NCBI RefSeq assembly: GCF_047948215.1
Contig: NC_134455.1
Coordinates: 350,081,991-350,145,990 of the forward strand
DNA from: Lycorma delicatula
Lineage: Eukaryota > Arthropoda > Insecta > Hemiptera > Fulgoridae
Reading direction: 5' to 3'
DNA length: 64,000 bases
Shown: piece after piece, positions 33,470-45,155 of the stretch
Layout: every line of letters starts with the position of its first letter
How positions within the stretch are numbered: position 1 is the stretch's first letter
Notes under the pieces: model-generated
What the model was told of the DNA's origin: nothing
The model's database searches: none
Seen by the model: only the letters and a program-made list of their open reading frames with translations
Made by a program: the position numbers and the translations under genes

Positions 33470-34338
33470 AAAAAGCTGTTTCTGATGCACTGCTTACACA
33501 ACTTAAGTTAAAATACTTATAATTTTATTTAAATATAATAGATTTTCTCTTATTTAATTTAATGATTCTAACTAAAGTGCGCGCACACACCGTATTAAAT
33601 TCGAGCGGATATGGCGGTACTAGCGGTGACGGTAGGCACCCATGTAATTTCACAACTTACATACAACAAATTTCGCATGTACGGTCGGCATTACTGGTGG
33701 AGCCGCGAGGCTTAACGTAGCAGGCAGGCGTCGAGTCAACCTTGTGATCGAGTTCGAGGCTGAGTTATTATTTTTCACTTTAAATATTATTCATATTTAA
33801 TTCTACCGCTCACCTGTGTCGTTACAACATAGCAGATAACTACAAAAACTGTACATCAGTGCTACCAAACTTTGAAATATTAAGTAAATTAAATAATTAA
33901 TATTTAAACTGCAAAAAATAATTTGGTTGGCAATTCTGAATATTTCAAATTTCCCGTTCCAAGAGAACGAGGTAAAAGGGAATTTCCCACAAACAAAAAT
34001 GGAAATTTCAAGATGGGAACTATTGATGCAGTATGCTAACTTAGCTACTAGTTTAGAGAATTTTTTGGGGTGGGTTGCGATTTTGCAAATTTTTTTTTGG
34101 AAATATTGTTATTTTTAATCGTTAACAAATGCATTTAAAAAAACATGACCTTAATTGGGTGAAATCTCGAGATACTGAGGGTGGCCTTGCTCTACAGCCT
34201 CACCTCCTTGACCTTTTTAGTAATAATTTAATGGCATTAATGCCCCATATATAGAAGTAACCTGACCGAGTTTTAACAGATTGGTTCTGTAGTTCTGGAG
34301 ATATAAGGTGATTTAGAGACCATCACCGAGCACATAAA

Positions 34339-34378
<40 letters not shown>

Positions 34379-34570
34379 ACACGTACACACACGTACGAAC
34401 ATTAACATCCGGAAAATTTCCATCTGATCTTTTGAATTTTTGGGTTCCTTATCAGTTTTCATCGGAACAAAATCTGGTGAAAACTGCATATGCCGAAATT
34501 GGACCGATTGCAATACTTTTCCTTCTACAGCTACAGCTCTGCTTTAGCGCTATCTAGACGGGAAAGTAAT
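33470..34570 (+). repeat. Family B repeat, longest copy
   Basis: Starts CTGATGCACTGCTTACACAA, includes GAGCGGATATGGCGGTACTA, the tRNA-like core (GGTGGAGCCGCGAGGCTTAA, GATCGAGTTCGAGG), CGAAATCTCGAGATACTGAG-type sequence, a (CA)n run, and ends at the hairpin and GACGGGAAAGTAA. The 63-codon frame at 33927 is a chance frame. Confidence 0.8.
34338..34386. repeat. (CA)n microsatellite
   Basis: About 17 CA units, followed by interrupted units, inside family B. Confidence 0.9.
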
Positions 34571-34589
34571 ATCTTCGTCGTATAATCTT

Positions 34590-34960
34590 CAATATTTATT
34601 TAAAAAACAATTTTGATTTTGGACTTTTTCTTAACTCCAATAGTAAGCCCTCCTTGAGAGCTATTCAACGATGTATCATAAGTGGTACTTATTTTCAATG
34701 GTTCCAGATTTAGAGCCGAATGAAATTTTAATTAATGAAATTTTTGGATCTTATAAGGGGAAGGCACATCGGTTCGAATCAGAATTCATCTCCCTTTTTT
34801 AACTTTTTTTTTTTCTAATTTAAACATATTGATTTATTAATAATTATTAACCACCTCTGATTGTAAAAATGTTTCACAATAAATAATAATTCCAATAATA
34901 ACAATAAAAAAATATGTATATTTAATTTAATAGGTGTACAAGTAAATCATGTAGTGCCCA
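34590..34960 (-). repeat. Family A repeat, 3'-truncated
   Basis: Reversed copy: GGACTTTTTCTTAACT, TGTATCATAAGTGGTACTTA, GGCACATCGGTTCGAATCAG and GTACAAGTAAATCATGTAGT. The 3' half with the CTAGTCAAAATGG block is missing. Confidence 0.7.
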
Positions 34961-35430
34961 CAACAGATTTGGTGAAACATGATTATTTAATATTAATTGA
35001 AAATTATAAGTTAGAATCGTATAATTTTTATTTATGCATTTGCTTCAGTCTACTTGATAATTAATATCTGTATAAAATTAATAACCTTCTGTTCGTTTTT
35101 GTTTCCATTTTGTTGATGCTTACATCGTAATAAATTAAAAACATAGTATTAGAAACGTATAAGACTTTTTTATAGAGTAATAAAGGAACTTTTACTGTAT
35201 CGTAATATTTCAGGTAAGATTGTAGTTGAAACAATTGTATAAATATAAAATTAATATTTCAGCAACTTTGTAACTGTCCACTTTATTAAAGAACTGGAGG
35301 ATCGTATCTTACTTTCAAATAAATAAGTTTAAATGAAATGTAGCAAAAAATGTGTATATGTAATTTAATAGGCGTTCAATGAAGTCATGTAGTGTCCACA
35401 TCAATTTTTTTAAATTTATGTGTTATTCTC
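34961..35430. repeat. Extension of family A flank with a duplicated 5' end
   Basis: 34975-35040 matches the flank at 6480-6575 in reverse, and the family A 5' end sequence (TTTAATAGG..GTACA/TTCAA..ATCATGTAGTG(C/T)CCAC) occurs at 34920 and again at 35365. Confidence 0.5.
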
Positions 35431-35599
35431 TTTCCCAAGGGAACTTGGGTTATACACATCTCATATTGAAAATTAAATTATTTCGTGATAAAGCATATAA
35501 ATTTTTTACTTTTAGTGTTTTACATAATGTGTAGCTATTTATGAGATACTTTAAACTACTTTTGAAAATAGCTATGAAAAATAATAAACAGTCGCGATT

Positions 35600-36125
35600 T
35601 TAGTGGACACGATATATAACCCGCATCAAAGATTGTTTTCATCTATTTTTAATTTGTACATTTTCAATTTGGAAATGTAAGCAAAGGAAACCCAATCAGA
35701 TCAATGCAAGATGGCCGCTATCAAACACAACGACCAAATTTCTTTGAATTATATTTAAGAGCTAAAACATCTGTATTTAATTAAAAAAAAAAAAAAACGC
35801 GATAAAAAATAATTTTTGCACGATATGTAAACCGCATCAAAGATTGTTTTCATCTATTTTTAATTAATCTATCTATCTATTTTTAATTTGTACAGTTTTT
35901 TAATAAATAAGAGGGTAATAAATCAGATGGAAATGTAAACAAAGGAAAATCAATCAGATCAATGCAAGATGGCCGCTGTCAAACACAACGACCAATCACA
36001 AAGAGCCCGTATGGCCGTTGCCAATGTAAACAAAATCACAACTAATTAAGTAACAAATTTCTTTAATTATATTTAACAGCTAAAACATCTGTATTTTATT
36101 AAAAACAAAAAAAACACCAAAACAA
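35600..36125 (+). repeat. Helitron-related repeat, two tandem diverged copies
   Basis: Copies at about 35605-35800 and 35815-36125 share CGATATxTAACCCGCATCAA, AGATTGTTTTCATCTATTTT, CAATCAGATCAATGCAAGAT and GGCCGCT(A/G)TCAAACACAA. CGATATATAACCCGCATCAA is also found in the Helitron at 37256. The second copy is longer and matches 62880-63050. Confidence 0.7.
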
Positions 36126-36411
36126 AAATAAAAGCCACCAAGAAGGATGACTTACAGTAAATAAATTAAAAGACCCAACTTTCTTATAGCCCAGATAGAC
36201 TTACTATGCAAACAAAAAAAGTCGAAATAACCAAATACACAGAAAATAATATCCCTACATAATGACCAAAAAATCCTTTGTTAGGTTATTTTTTAAATAT
36301 ATATATGACCAAAAAATCGTTTTTTGATCATTTAGCGTTCTTTGCTATATAAAAGCAAAGAACAAAATTCACAAATAGTAACACTGAAACCACACAATTA
36401 AGTATTCGTTT
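36126..36411. other. Unassigned stretch
   Basis: AT-rich; nothing recognised. Confidence 0.4.
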
Positions 36412-36575
36412 TTTTGTTTTTTTTCCCCCTAATCTCCGAAACCACCGTTATGCATTGCTTCAGATGATGATATGAATGATTTATAGCGTATGAAAATGTC
36501 ATGCCTGACCGGGATTCCAACTCGGAACCACCGGATTAAAGTCCAAGGCGTTACCACTCGCGCCACGGAGGCCGG
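36412..36575 (-). repeat. SINE-1 copy
   Basis: Reversed: tail CCTAATCTCCGAAACCACCG, body GCATTGCTTCAGATGATG, B box CCGGGATTCCAACTCGGAAC and head CGCCACGGAGGCCGGC. Confidence 0.85.
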
Positions 36576-37169
36576 CAAATATATTCGTTAGGAGCCGAAT
36601 AAAAACACGACTTACCAATATGGCGTTGTGTGTCAAACCAATTTTATACGGACTATAATTACTTTTAATACGCGAAACCCTTTGCAATGATTGAACATTA
36701 ACTTAAACCTCTTCAAAAATTATTCCTTTTGAACTAAGCCACATTCTGATATCATTGTTTTTCTATAACACGGCTGGAATTCTTTTCGTTTAATGATAAG
36801 AAGCGTTGTCCAAGACAATAACCGAATTCTCTTCCAAAGGACATAATACACAGCTAAACTATTTCTAAATAATTCAAATTCGTGTAATTTTTTTACGAAT
36901 CGCGTTTTTATCAAAATCTCACCTATTTCTCAATTGACCTGCGGGGTTTTGTTTTCTTTGGAGACCGTAATTCATTAGTAGATTCATACTCGAGAATCAG
37001 GTTGGACACTGAAGCAGCACAACTTCTACTTACGTTAGCAGTTTATTAACATCTGAAATCAACGCCGTTTGATTATTCTATAATTTGTAAGCATTACTCT
37101 GCTTTTGTAAGCATTTAAAATGATGTGTTTTTTCGTACGACTTAAGGGCTTTTTTTCGCAGCCCACAAA
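36576..37169. other. Unassigned stretch
   Basis: No gene recognised. Confidence 0.4.
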
Positions 37170-38640
37170 TCTTTATATATAAAAATGTAAAGTTCGTTTG
37201 TGTACGGCTTCAAAAACTCAAAATGTTCTGCACCGATTGACCTCAAATTTTAGCACGATATATAACCCGCATCAAAGATTGTTTTTATCTGTTTTTCGCA
37301 TCAGTCACATACCCGCGACCTCGAGAAAACAGGTTTTTAACGGTCAGCTTTGTACCAGTAACCGCGCCATCTGCCGGAAGCGAGGGGAACACTCGCCATA
37401 CTAGCTAACGACAACCGTAGTCACATGTGAAACAATACCTGTTCCCAATTACATTGCTTATTAACAAAAAAAAAAAAACGTATCCACTTGCATCTGATTC
37501 AGATTATTATACAATCTGAATTAAATATTCACTTTAATTGAGGTACTTTTGTGGGATCGTGTCGTGATTGAGCTGCGTCTTTCACCAAGCTCTGAATTTA
37601 TTAGAAAACGACCAACAGAGGGATATATGTATTAATGATGCGTGCAACACTGCACATCCAAACCAAATTCGCGCATTATTCGCAATTATATTGACCGCTT
37701 GCTTCGCTTCATCTCCCACACAGTTATGGGAAAGATATCAATCGCATATGGCTGAGGATATTTTACATAGAGTACGCCTAGAAAATACCAATATGACCAT
37801 GGAATTTACAGAAGGCATTTACAACGAAGCATTGATAAATATTGAAGACAAGTGCTTAGCTATTGCAAATAAAGTTCTTAGTCAATTGGGAATGCCAGCA
37901 CCCACCCGAGCTGCGATTGCTTCATTTGATGTGGATTTACGCCGTGAACAGAGTTACAACATTGGTGATCTTCAGTCATATGTCCAATCAAACATTCCCA
38001 AATTAACGCGTTAACAGAAAGGCATTTATGATCGCATAATGCAAATGATAAATGACGGAGTTGGGGGGGACCTTCTTCTTGGATGCGCCAGAAGGAACTG
38101 GAAAAACATTCCTCATTAGACTGATTCTAGCAACGGTTCGATAAAAAAATGACAATTATCCTGTTGCGGAATATTAATCAGCGAAAACTCTGCAACGGCA
38201 CGCGACTTGCAGTTAAGAAATTTATGAATATCTTAGTGGAAGCAACGATTTTAACGGGGCCTTTCAAAGGTGAAGATGTCCTCATTCCTCAGATACCCAT
38301 AATCCCGACCGATATACCATTTTAATTTAAAAGATTGCAATTCCCAATTCGACTGGCATTTGCAATCACAATCAATAAAGCTCAAGGTCAATCTTTAGAA
38401 TTGTGTAGTTTAGATTTAGATGCGGATTGCTTCTCACATGGGTAACTGTATGTTGCGTGTTCCCCAGTCGGCAAACCAGATAGCCTTTATATCTACACAG
38501 ACAGTGGATAAACAAAAAATATTGTATATCCACAAGTATTGCAAAATTAAACTTCTATGAAACGTATGCTTTGTTTTGTTTCTCATTTCTCATCCATGCA
38601 ACCACAATGTGCTACATCGAAGCGTGGTGGGTAGAGCTAA
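37170..38640 (+). mobile_element. Helitron, internally deleted
   Basis: The 5' end reads TCTTTATATATAAAAATGTA, beginning TC after an A-rich flank, as Helitrons do. The 3' end GGGTAGAGCTAA terminates in CTAA followed by T, which fits the Helitron 3' CTRR rule and insertion between A and T. Between them lie fragments of a Helitron Rep/helicase protein. At 1.47 kb it is far shorter than an autonomous Helitron (several kb). Confidence 0.75.
37568..38530 (+). pseudogene. Helitron helicase (PIF1-like), two pieces joined by a deletion
   Basis: The open frame 37568-38014 (148 codons) is helicase-domain N-terminal sequence: FHQALNLLENDQQRDICIND then LRALFAIIL-type and MPAPTRAA, ending at a stop where LSR would continue. 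The next piece, IYDRIMQMINDGVGG, leads to a mutated nucleotide-binding loop (expected G-G-x-G-K-T; here frame-shifted). The middle of the helicase is deleted. The C-terminal piece (about 38160-38530) reads [60 protein letters not shown] and GQLYVACS-like sequence, the last helicase motifs. Rep/HUH domain is absent. A helicase of this family would unwind DNA during rolling-circle transposition; this copy cannot. Confidence 0.8.
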
Positions 38641-39865
38641 TTATATATAAATATATATATTTATGTATATGAAATTTCTCCAGTATACTAGTTTTATGAA
38701 TGTTATTAATGTATATTCCAATATTTCAAAAAATTCGTTTGGATTGTAATTGGACCCATAAGTTAAGACGATTTTATCTATTCCATTTCTATTAAACCTT
38801 CTGTGGTAGATATATTTATTGTAGGCCTAGACTTATGATTTGTTCAAATTTTAAGTTTACATTATTCTGTTTTAGCCAATCTGTATCCCATTTCTTTGTC
38901 CCCCATTCTTTTCTTTTAGTTCTTAATCTTTAACTTACATTTCTTGATTAAATTGTTTTCTTTATCTATTCTACCTACTGGATACAGTTTGTTGCCAAAA
39001 GATTAGTTTTGAAAACGCTATAGTATAGTTATCAAACATTACCTAACTTAATAAGCATCATTCGGATATTAGCAAAAAACCTCTAAGTTTTGGAAAATTA
39101 TAACAGAATTATGGTGTTATGAATTGTAACTCGAAAGAAACTTTAATTAACTTTACTAGTAGCTTCGTACACCATACTCTTGATTCTAACACAGATATAT
39201 AATCACTTAATTTAACCTTTTACAACTAGAACGTTACTTAACATAACTGAATGTAACTTAAATAAAATTTATTTATTTATTCGTAAATGAATTAATATTC
39301 AGATGGCTAAAACGTATGAATATTCTTCCAGAGGCTTTCAAATCACCATTGTCACTATTCCTTTACACTATAAATACTCACACTGACAGAAATCCAAACG
39401 AATTTAGCTAATTTTCTAATCCTTTTACGACATTTTATGGATGCCAACAATAACTCAACAGACTGGGTATGGGGGCCAATAATTACCAGTTCTCGATTCT
39501 CAGAATGATTCACAGTGTACTGCTGATAACTCATGGGATATATTTTGAATCTTTCCGTTACCTCTCCATATTTCTAAAATAACCGGGAAGATACTCAGGG
39601 TGCAATTATAATATTTACCTATTTTTATGTTCTTCTATTTGTAAAAGCACAAAGAAAAAATTTTTATCATGGCGGCAAACGTCCCCCTCACAAAAAAAAA
39701 CCGTTAACCAAGTCTATGATTGCATGAATTGTTATGTCGTGTTCATCTGCATAAAATTTAGGTGTAGTAAACTCTACAACCCAAGATTAATAACAACGTA
39801 CCTCATAGAAAGGCAATTTTAAATGTTGCAGTCATGTATTCTTACGTAATGTATTTCATTAAGTA
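38641..39865. other. Unassigned AT-rich stretch
   Basis: Short TA run near 38640-38670. No gene recognised. Confidence 0.4.
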
Positions 39866-40880
39866 ATGAAATGCGTAATACTTTATTTATTACACGTTGG
39901 TGTGGGACATCATTTATTCAATAAGGTTAAATGTATTTTAGGTATAAGATTTGATTCAATCCATTTTTGGTCGGATTCTAAAGTAATACTTTACTGGTTG
40001 TCATCGCTTCCTAATCTATGGAAGATATTCGTCGCAAATAGAGTTTGCGAAATTCAAGAGGTAACTAAGGAATGCTTATGGAAGCACATTCCTTCAAGGG
40101 ATAACCCCGCAGACATCCTGTCACGTGGTTGCACGCCGGATGCATTAACCTCGTCACAACTCTGGTGAAATGGTCCGTCTTTTCTGAAGGAAGAGGAGCC
40201 ATCCAATCCCCCTATCATTTCTATGATTCCGCCTGATTCGCTCAAGGAAGAGAAGAAGTTAGCAACAACTAATGTGTTTACAGCTACTCTTCAAACAACG
40301 GAAACTTTAGAACTTTCAAAACCATTTTCTTCGTTCGTACGAACATTAAACATATTTTCATATGGTCGTCGCTTCATTTATAATTTAAAAAATAAAAATA
40401 ATCGTATATTATCGGATCTTTCTTCGGAAGAAATCAATTCCACTTTGGAAACACTTATCCGTCATGATGAGTGGCATACATCTGATCCAGCTCCTCCACC
40501 TTTGCTCCATTAACTTCCTTACCTGATCCTGATTTCTCAGGCATTAACCTAAATAAGCTCGCTAGATGGAAGCTTATACAAAGAATATTGAAAGACTTTT
40601 GGAAAGCATGATCTATCGATTATTTACATTCCTTGCAACAAAGGAAGAAGTGTAAAATTTCAAATAATAACATTTCTGTTGGCCATGAAGTTATAATTAA
40701 AGAAAGTAATCTTCCTCCACTGATGTGGAAATTAGGAATAATTGTTGAAGTGTATCCAGGTAACGATGGACTAGTTAGATTAGTTGATGTGAAAACTAAT
40801 AATACGATAGTAAAAAGAACTATTAATAAATTAATTGATCTTCCAAATTTAAATGCTTGCAATGACATAAGCCATTCCTA
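39866..40880 (+). pseudogene. BEL/Pao retrotransposon pol 3' part, internally deleted
   Basis: The first frame (39866-40165) holds FDSIHFWSDSKVILYWLSSL, FVANRVCEIQEVTKECLWKH and DNPADILSRGC, the RNase H end of BEL/Pao polymerase. It continues with a linker (LSEEINSTLETLIRHDEWH). The integrase catalytic core is missing at about 40505. After that, LARWKLIQRILKDFWKA, then QQRKKCKISNNNISVGHEVI, NLPPLMWKLGIIVEVYPGND and VRLVDVKTNN give the integrase C-terminal region typical of Pao elements. One frameshift and two stops are present (one at 40609, where tryptophan is expected). Gag, protease and RT are not found in the window upstream. Confidence 0.8.
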
Positions 40881-41000
40881 ATGTAATCAATGAGATTTAT
40901 TTAACGTCCTCATGTATTTGTTTATTTTTAATTTATTTTTGTATATTAAGTTTCATTTCATGTAATGTATTACGAAATTATAATTAAAGTAATTATAATT

Positions 41001-41077
41001 GGTGGGAGGTGTGTTCCGTTCAACGTCGAGCCGTCCGGTGCTGCGATCTAGTGGGTGCTAGCGCTCAACGGAAAGTT
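41001..41077 (+). repeat. BEL/Pao polypurine tract and start of 3' LTR
   Basis: GGTGGGAGG, a purine-rich tract, is followed by TGTGTTCCGTTCAACG, a TG-start expected of an LTR, about 120 bp after the integrase end. The LTR is interrupted after CTCAACGGAAAG by the A-rich tail of a minus-strand LINE. Confidence 0.6.
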
Positions 41078-41362
41078 TTTTGTTTTCTTTGTATTTTTAT
41101 GGGCATCGACTACTAAGGCCATTAGCCGTTAAGCAGTATATTAGTCGCGCCAGGATGCCGTGGCAGTTGACTCTCCATATAAACAGGCTACAGGCATGCA
41201 TTGCGCCACCCATAGCCTCGCGCCCTCAGTCCACCCTTGAGGGTCCCCCATGCCATCATTGGACACACCCCGACTCAGACGAGCCAGGGTGGCCTAGGCT
41301 ACTTCCCGACACTATACGTGCCACGCTTCGAGACTCCCATATATAGATGAAACTTTTTTCAC
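41078..41362 (-). repeat. LINE 3' untranslated region and A-rich tail
   Basis: Read on the minus strand it follows the LINE stop and ends GGCCTTAGTAGTCGATGCCC and an A-rich tail. GC-rich, as are the 3' ends of other LINEs in the window. Confidence 0.7.
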
Positions 41363-43645
41363 TTTTACAGACTTCTAAGAAGTCTTCTGGCGTGTAAGTA
41401 AGCAACTATCTTTTCTTCATTTCCATTATCCAGATCAGCAGAAATGTCATTTCTTAGACGGAACCTCTTTATGAGGTCCTTATATATTGTACACTCTTCT
41501 ATTACATGCTTAATTGTAAGTATTTTATTGCAAACACCGCACATTGATCTCTCTTCGCCGGTTAACAAATATGAATCTGTTAATCGCGTGTGACCGATTC
41601 TAAGTCTGGTCACAGCAAGTCAACTTAGCGTCGCTTTTCCGATTATATGGAGAAGTTTTCACTGAGTTTAATTTTATATTTAAACTCCTCCAATCAGTAC
41701 TCCACTTGTTTCTTTCTGTTAGTTAGACGGTTTTTAACATCTGCCACTCTTACAGGAAATGCATCTAAATCATCGCAGACTGTTGCCTTTCTGGCAGCTT
41801 CGTCTGCGATTTCATTACCTGTAATACCAGCATGCCCTGGAGTCCATACAAATAAGCATCGCTGTCCTCGTTGGTTTAGAACGTTTAAAATGGACTGGAT
41901 GTTTGCAATTAGGACATCCTTAATTCTTGTTCCGAATTGCAACAAGTGCACTTAAAGAATCGGAACATATTAGCACTCTCTCTTCGCAATAGTGTTCTGT
42001 GTAGCGAAGAGCTTGCTGTATGGCAGTAAGTTCTGCCGTGTAGATACTGGCCATATCTGGCAGTTTCCAAAAATGGGATTCTTCATTTACATATATGGAG
42101 CATCCAGCACCATGTTCGGTTTTAGAGCCGTCACTATAAATTCTGATATGTTCTTCATAGTTACTGATGGTGGCTAAAAATTCCTGTTGGATGATCACTG
42201 CTGGCTTTCTTTTTATTTCACTCTGGGAGAGATCCAATCTTGTATTTACCGCTGGCAAGAGCCATGGCGGTATTTCTCTCGTGGAAATTGCTAGTGTCTC
42301 AGGAATAGCAATTTCGTGCTTTCTTCTTAATTCGTGGTACCTAATTCCGGCTGGTCAAGAATAGGTAGCACGACGTTCGTATAATGCAGCGATAGTATGA
42401 TTCGTGAAAAGTTTGTTATTTATATGGGCAGGAAACGCCCATACGTTTGCTGCATATCGTAACAACAGGATCTCTCGTCTATAATGTAGTGGCATTATTC
42501 CGGCTTCGGACATTAGACGAGTCGCCGGACTTGTGCGGAAAGCGCACAAGTCCGGCTTATTCCGCTATTATGAATAACGTCTAACTTTCATAAATGCGAC
42601 TTCCTAGAGGATGAATATACAATACATCCGTAGTCGAGTTTCGATTGAACCAATGCCTTATACAATTTCAATAATATCTCTTTATCTGAGCCCCAATTAA
42701 TGTTAGATAAACATTTTATAATGTTTAGGGCTGTTTTGCATCTAACACTCAAGTCCTGTATGTGTAATCCCCACGTAAGGGATTTATCCAATACTAGTCC
42801 TAAAAATCTCACATTATCCTTATATTGTATTGGATTATTGGCAATCGTCAACGTAGGACTTTGGTGAGGAATTCTCTTCCTACAGAAGTGTACACAGCAC
42901 GTTTTCTTTGGTGAAAATTGGAATCCATTATTCCTTGCAACTTCATTTAGAGCATTAATCGCACGTTGCAATTTGTATTTCACCATAGCAGTCTTGTTGC
43001 TGGCATACAAAATTGCCAAATCATCAACATAGACGCTTTTGCTGATTTCTACTGGAATGGCTAATATCAACTTATTAATGGCGATCATAAACAAGGTACC
43101 GCTCAGCGGCGAACCTTATGGTGTGCCATTTTCCAACATTCTTTCAGATGAATATTCATTGTTGCCACGTACTTGGAAGGTACGGTCATTCATATAGTTC
43201 CTGAGCAATACTGGCAAATTGCCACGAATGCCCCATTCATGTATCTGGAGCATTACTCCACTCCATATCGCCAGGTCATATCGAAAGCCTTCTGAAGATC
43301 AAAGAAGACTCCAACACAATGTTTCCTTGGAATAAAGCTGTTATATATAATGTTCTCTAAGTTGATCATTTGATCGGTGGTAGAATGGTATTGCCAAAAA
43401 CCTGCTTGATTTGGTGATATTAGGTTTTCTTTTTCTAAAACCCAAACGAGTCGATTATTAATCATTTTTTCGAGTATTTTTCCCATAGCACACGTCAAGG
43501 AAATAGGACAATAGCTACTGGGATCTGTTAAAGTTTTATTTTTATTTGGTACTGGAACAACATGAGCTTTTTTCCACTGCTGCGGGTACATTCCATCCCG
43601 CCATATTTGATTATCCAGTTCTAATAATTTGCGTTTTGCAGTAGT
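41363..43645 (-). pseudogene. I-type LINE, reverse transcriptase to C-terminus, 5'-truncated
   Basis: Minus strand. The coding order is: RT fingers and palm (43590-43250: KRKLLELDNQIWRDG, WKKAHVVPVPNKNKT, NQAGFWQYHSTTDQM, FFDLQKAFD); a frameshift near 43255; NGTP*GSPLSGTLF near 43130, where the expected glutamine is a stop; palm with YVDDLAILYAS (43040), the usual Y-A-D-D with Ala to Val; thumb VRFLGLVLDKSLTW and LYKALVQSKLDYGC. After a break come CAFRTSPATRLMSEAGIMPL and RYAANVWAFPAH; RNase H with IRIYSDGSKTEHGAG, YTAELTAIQQALRY, ICSDSLSAL, and, after a frameshift, VWTPGHAGITGNEIADEAA; then the tail RLRIGHTRLTDSYLLTGEE, CGVCNKILTIKHVIEEC (a zinc-knuckle) and a stop near 41365. Endonuclease and ORF1 are missing. 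Well preserved compared with other LINEs here, but dead. Confidence 0.85.
42524..42556. repeat. Perfect 13-bp hairpin inside the LINE
   Basis: GCCGGACTTGTGC (42524-42536) and GCACAAGTCCGGC (42544-42556), loop of seven bases. It lies exactly where the coding frame of the LINE breaks. Confidence 0.9.
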
Positions 43646-44536
43646 ATTATTATTATTAATAATTTTGCAGTGGAGAGTTATTATTATTATTATTACTATT
43701 ACTATTATTGTGAGTTGTTTATTCTTATTGTCATTGATATTATTGATTTATTTTATTTATGTTCTTAAACTAATAAATTTTAATTATATACACATTTAAA
43801 ATTTTTAATCTCTCAATTTCCTGATTAGCTGCGAGCACGCGAAAATATAAAATTTTGAGGCTCAGAAATCGCCAAACTACTATATCAGTTCCATTGAAAT
43901 TTAGATGTGCATATTAAAATTTGATGTAAATTGGTTGAGTAGTTCTTGACCGATCGGTATCAGCTGTTCTCAGTCGGACCACGTCTGAAGTCTGAATATT
44001 TTTATGGTACTTACTGTAGGACTTTAATATGCTTCAATAATAAAACAGGAAAAACTGTTTAAGAAAAACCTGCAAATCGAAAACTATTTTGGCATAAGAT
44101 TACAATTTCAATCAAGATTCTTAAACATATCATTCTTAATTATTTAATATAATGAATTTGATGGTACGGAAGGTATCGAAAAACCCTATTTTAATGATTA
44201 TAGAGGTAGCGTCGCCGCCTCTCTGTCAAGTTACCATATTTGCCAAAGGGGGCGCTAGAGACGCCCATCAATGTGTATTAAATAAATTATATTCATTTTT
44301 ATTTTATTTATAAATATAAGAATACGTTAATATTTTTATTTTTTCTTATATCGGTCAATATAATTCGTACAAATGAGCGAAAAAAATGATCTGAGAACCC
44401 ATTTTTGTATCTTGAAAGATCTTTGTGACATTTTGAGGTAGTCCGAAGAGATGATATTATACTTCGGACTGGAATATTCGTGTATATAAATTATTATAAA
44501 CATTTTTTTATTAATAGGATTCACTAGGGCTTAAAC
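43646..44536. other. Unassigned stretch
   Basis: (TTA/ATT)n-rich near 43645-43705. A continuation of the interrupted BEL/Pao LTR may lie here but I cannot prove it. No gene. Confidence 0.4.
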
Positions 44537-45155
44537 CAGGGGTCGGTAAATTTGTAACGCGGCGCTCGCAGATGCCATGGCGCCCTCGACGTGTATTTTA
44601 TACGCCCTCACTATTTTACACTTCTACTAAGCCCAATAACCGTATCGGTGTCGCGCGTTTAAAAGACAATATAATTGCGCAAGCTCAGTGTCAGCAAATA
44701 GCGATCAAGGTCATACACTGATACACTTGCTCTTAGTACGTAGGAATATTCTCGCTTGTGATAAATCTGGCAGTACGTTACCGTATTCTGAGTGCTACGT
44801 ATTTTGAGTGTTGTTATTATTGACTATATTTTATTATTTACTTATTATTAGTAACCATATAACCGATATTATTAGTAAAATAGTCGCGCTTAGCAAATAG
44901 TCACTAGCAAATACGTATCGTACTGGTTAAACGGGTTTTATAAATAACCCATCATGAATAATTGAAAAGAAAAAGAATTTATTGTTTTAATGTTGACCGG
45001 GAAGAACAATTTTGATTTATTGACTTTAAAGGCAAATGTATCTGCTTATTTTATAACAATAGTATGGCGCCCTCAATAACCTTTCATGACCCCCCCTCCC
45101 AGTAACTTTTGAATTTATTTTGTGCCCTTACTAGCAAAAAGGTTGCCAACCTCTG
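44537..45155. mobile_element. hAT-type MITE with 8-bp target duplication
   Basis: Ends CAGGGGTCGGTAAA on the left and, reversed, CAGAGGTTGGCAAC on the right, the CAG-R-GGT-x-GGCAA type of hAT ends. Flanks GCTTAAAC (44529-44536) and GCATAAAG (45156-45163) are an imperfect 8-bp target duplication. 619 bp, no coding capacity. Confidence 0.85.

Noticed and set aside
34313..34513. Minus-strand frame with a Val/Cys repeat
   Set aside because: It is the translation of a CA microsatellite within family B.
41080..41955. Plus-strand frames of 88 to 102 codons
   Set aside because: Antisense shadows of the LINE 3' end and RNase H, which read clearly on the minus strand.
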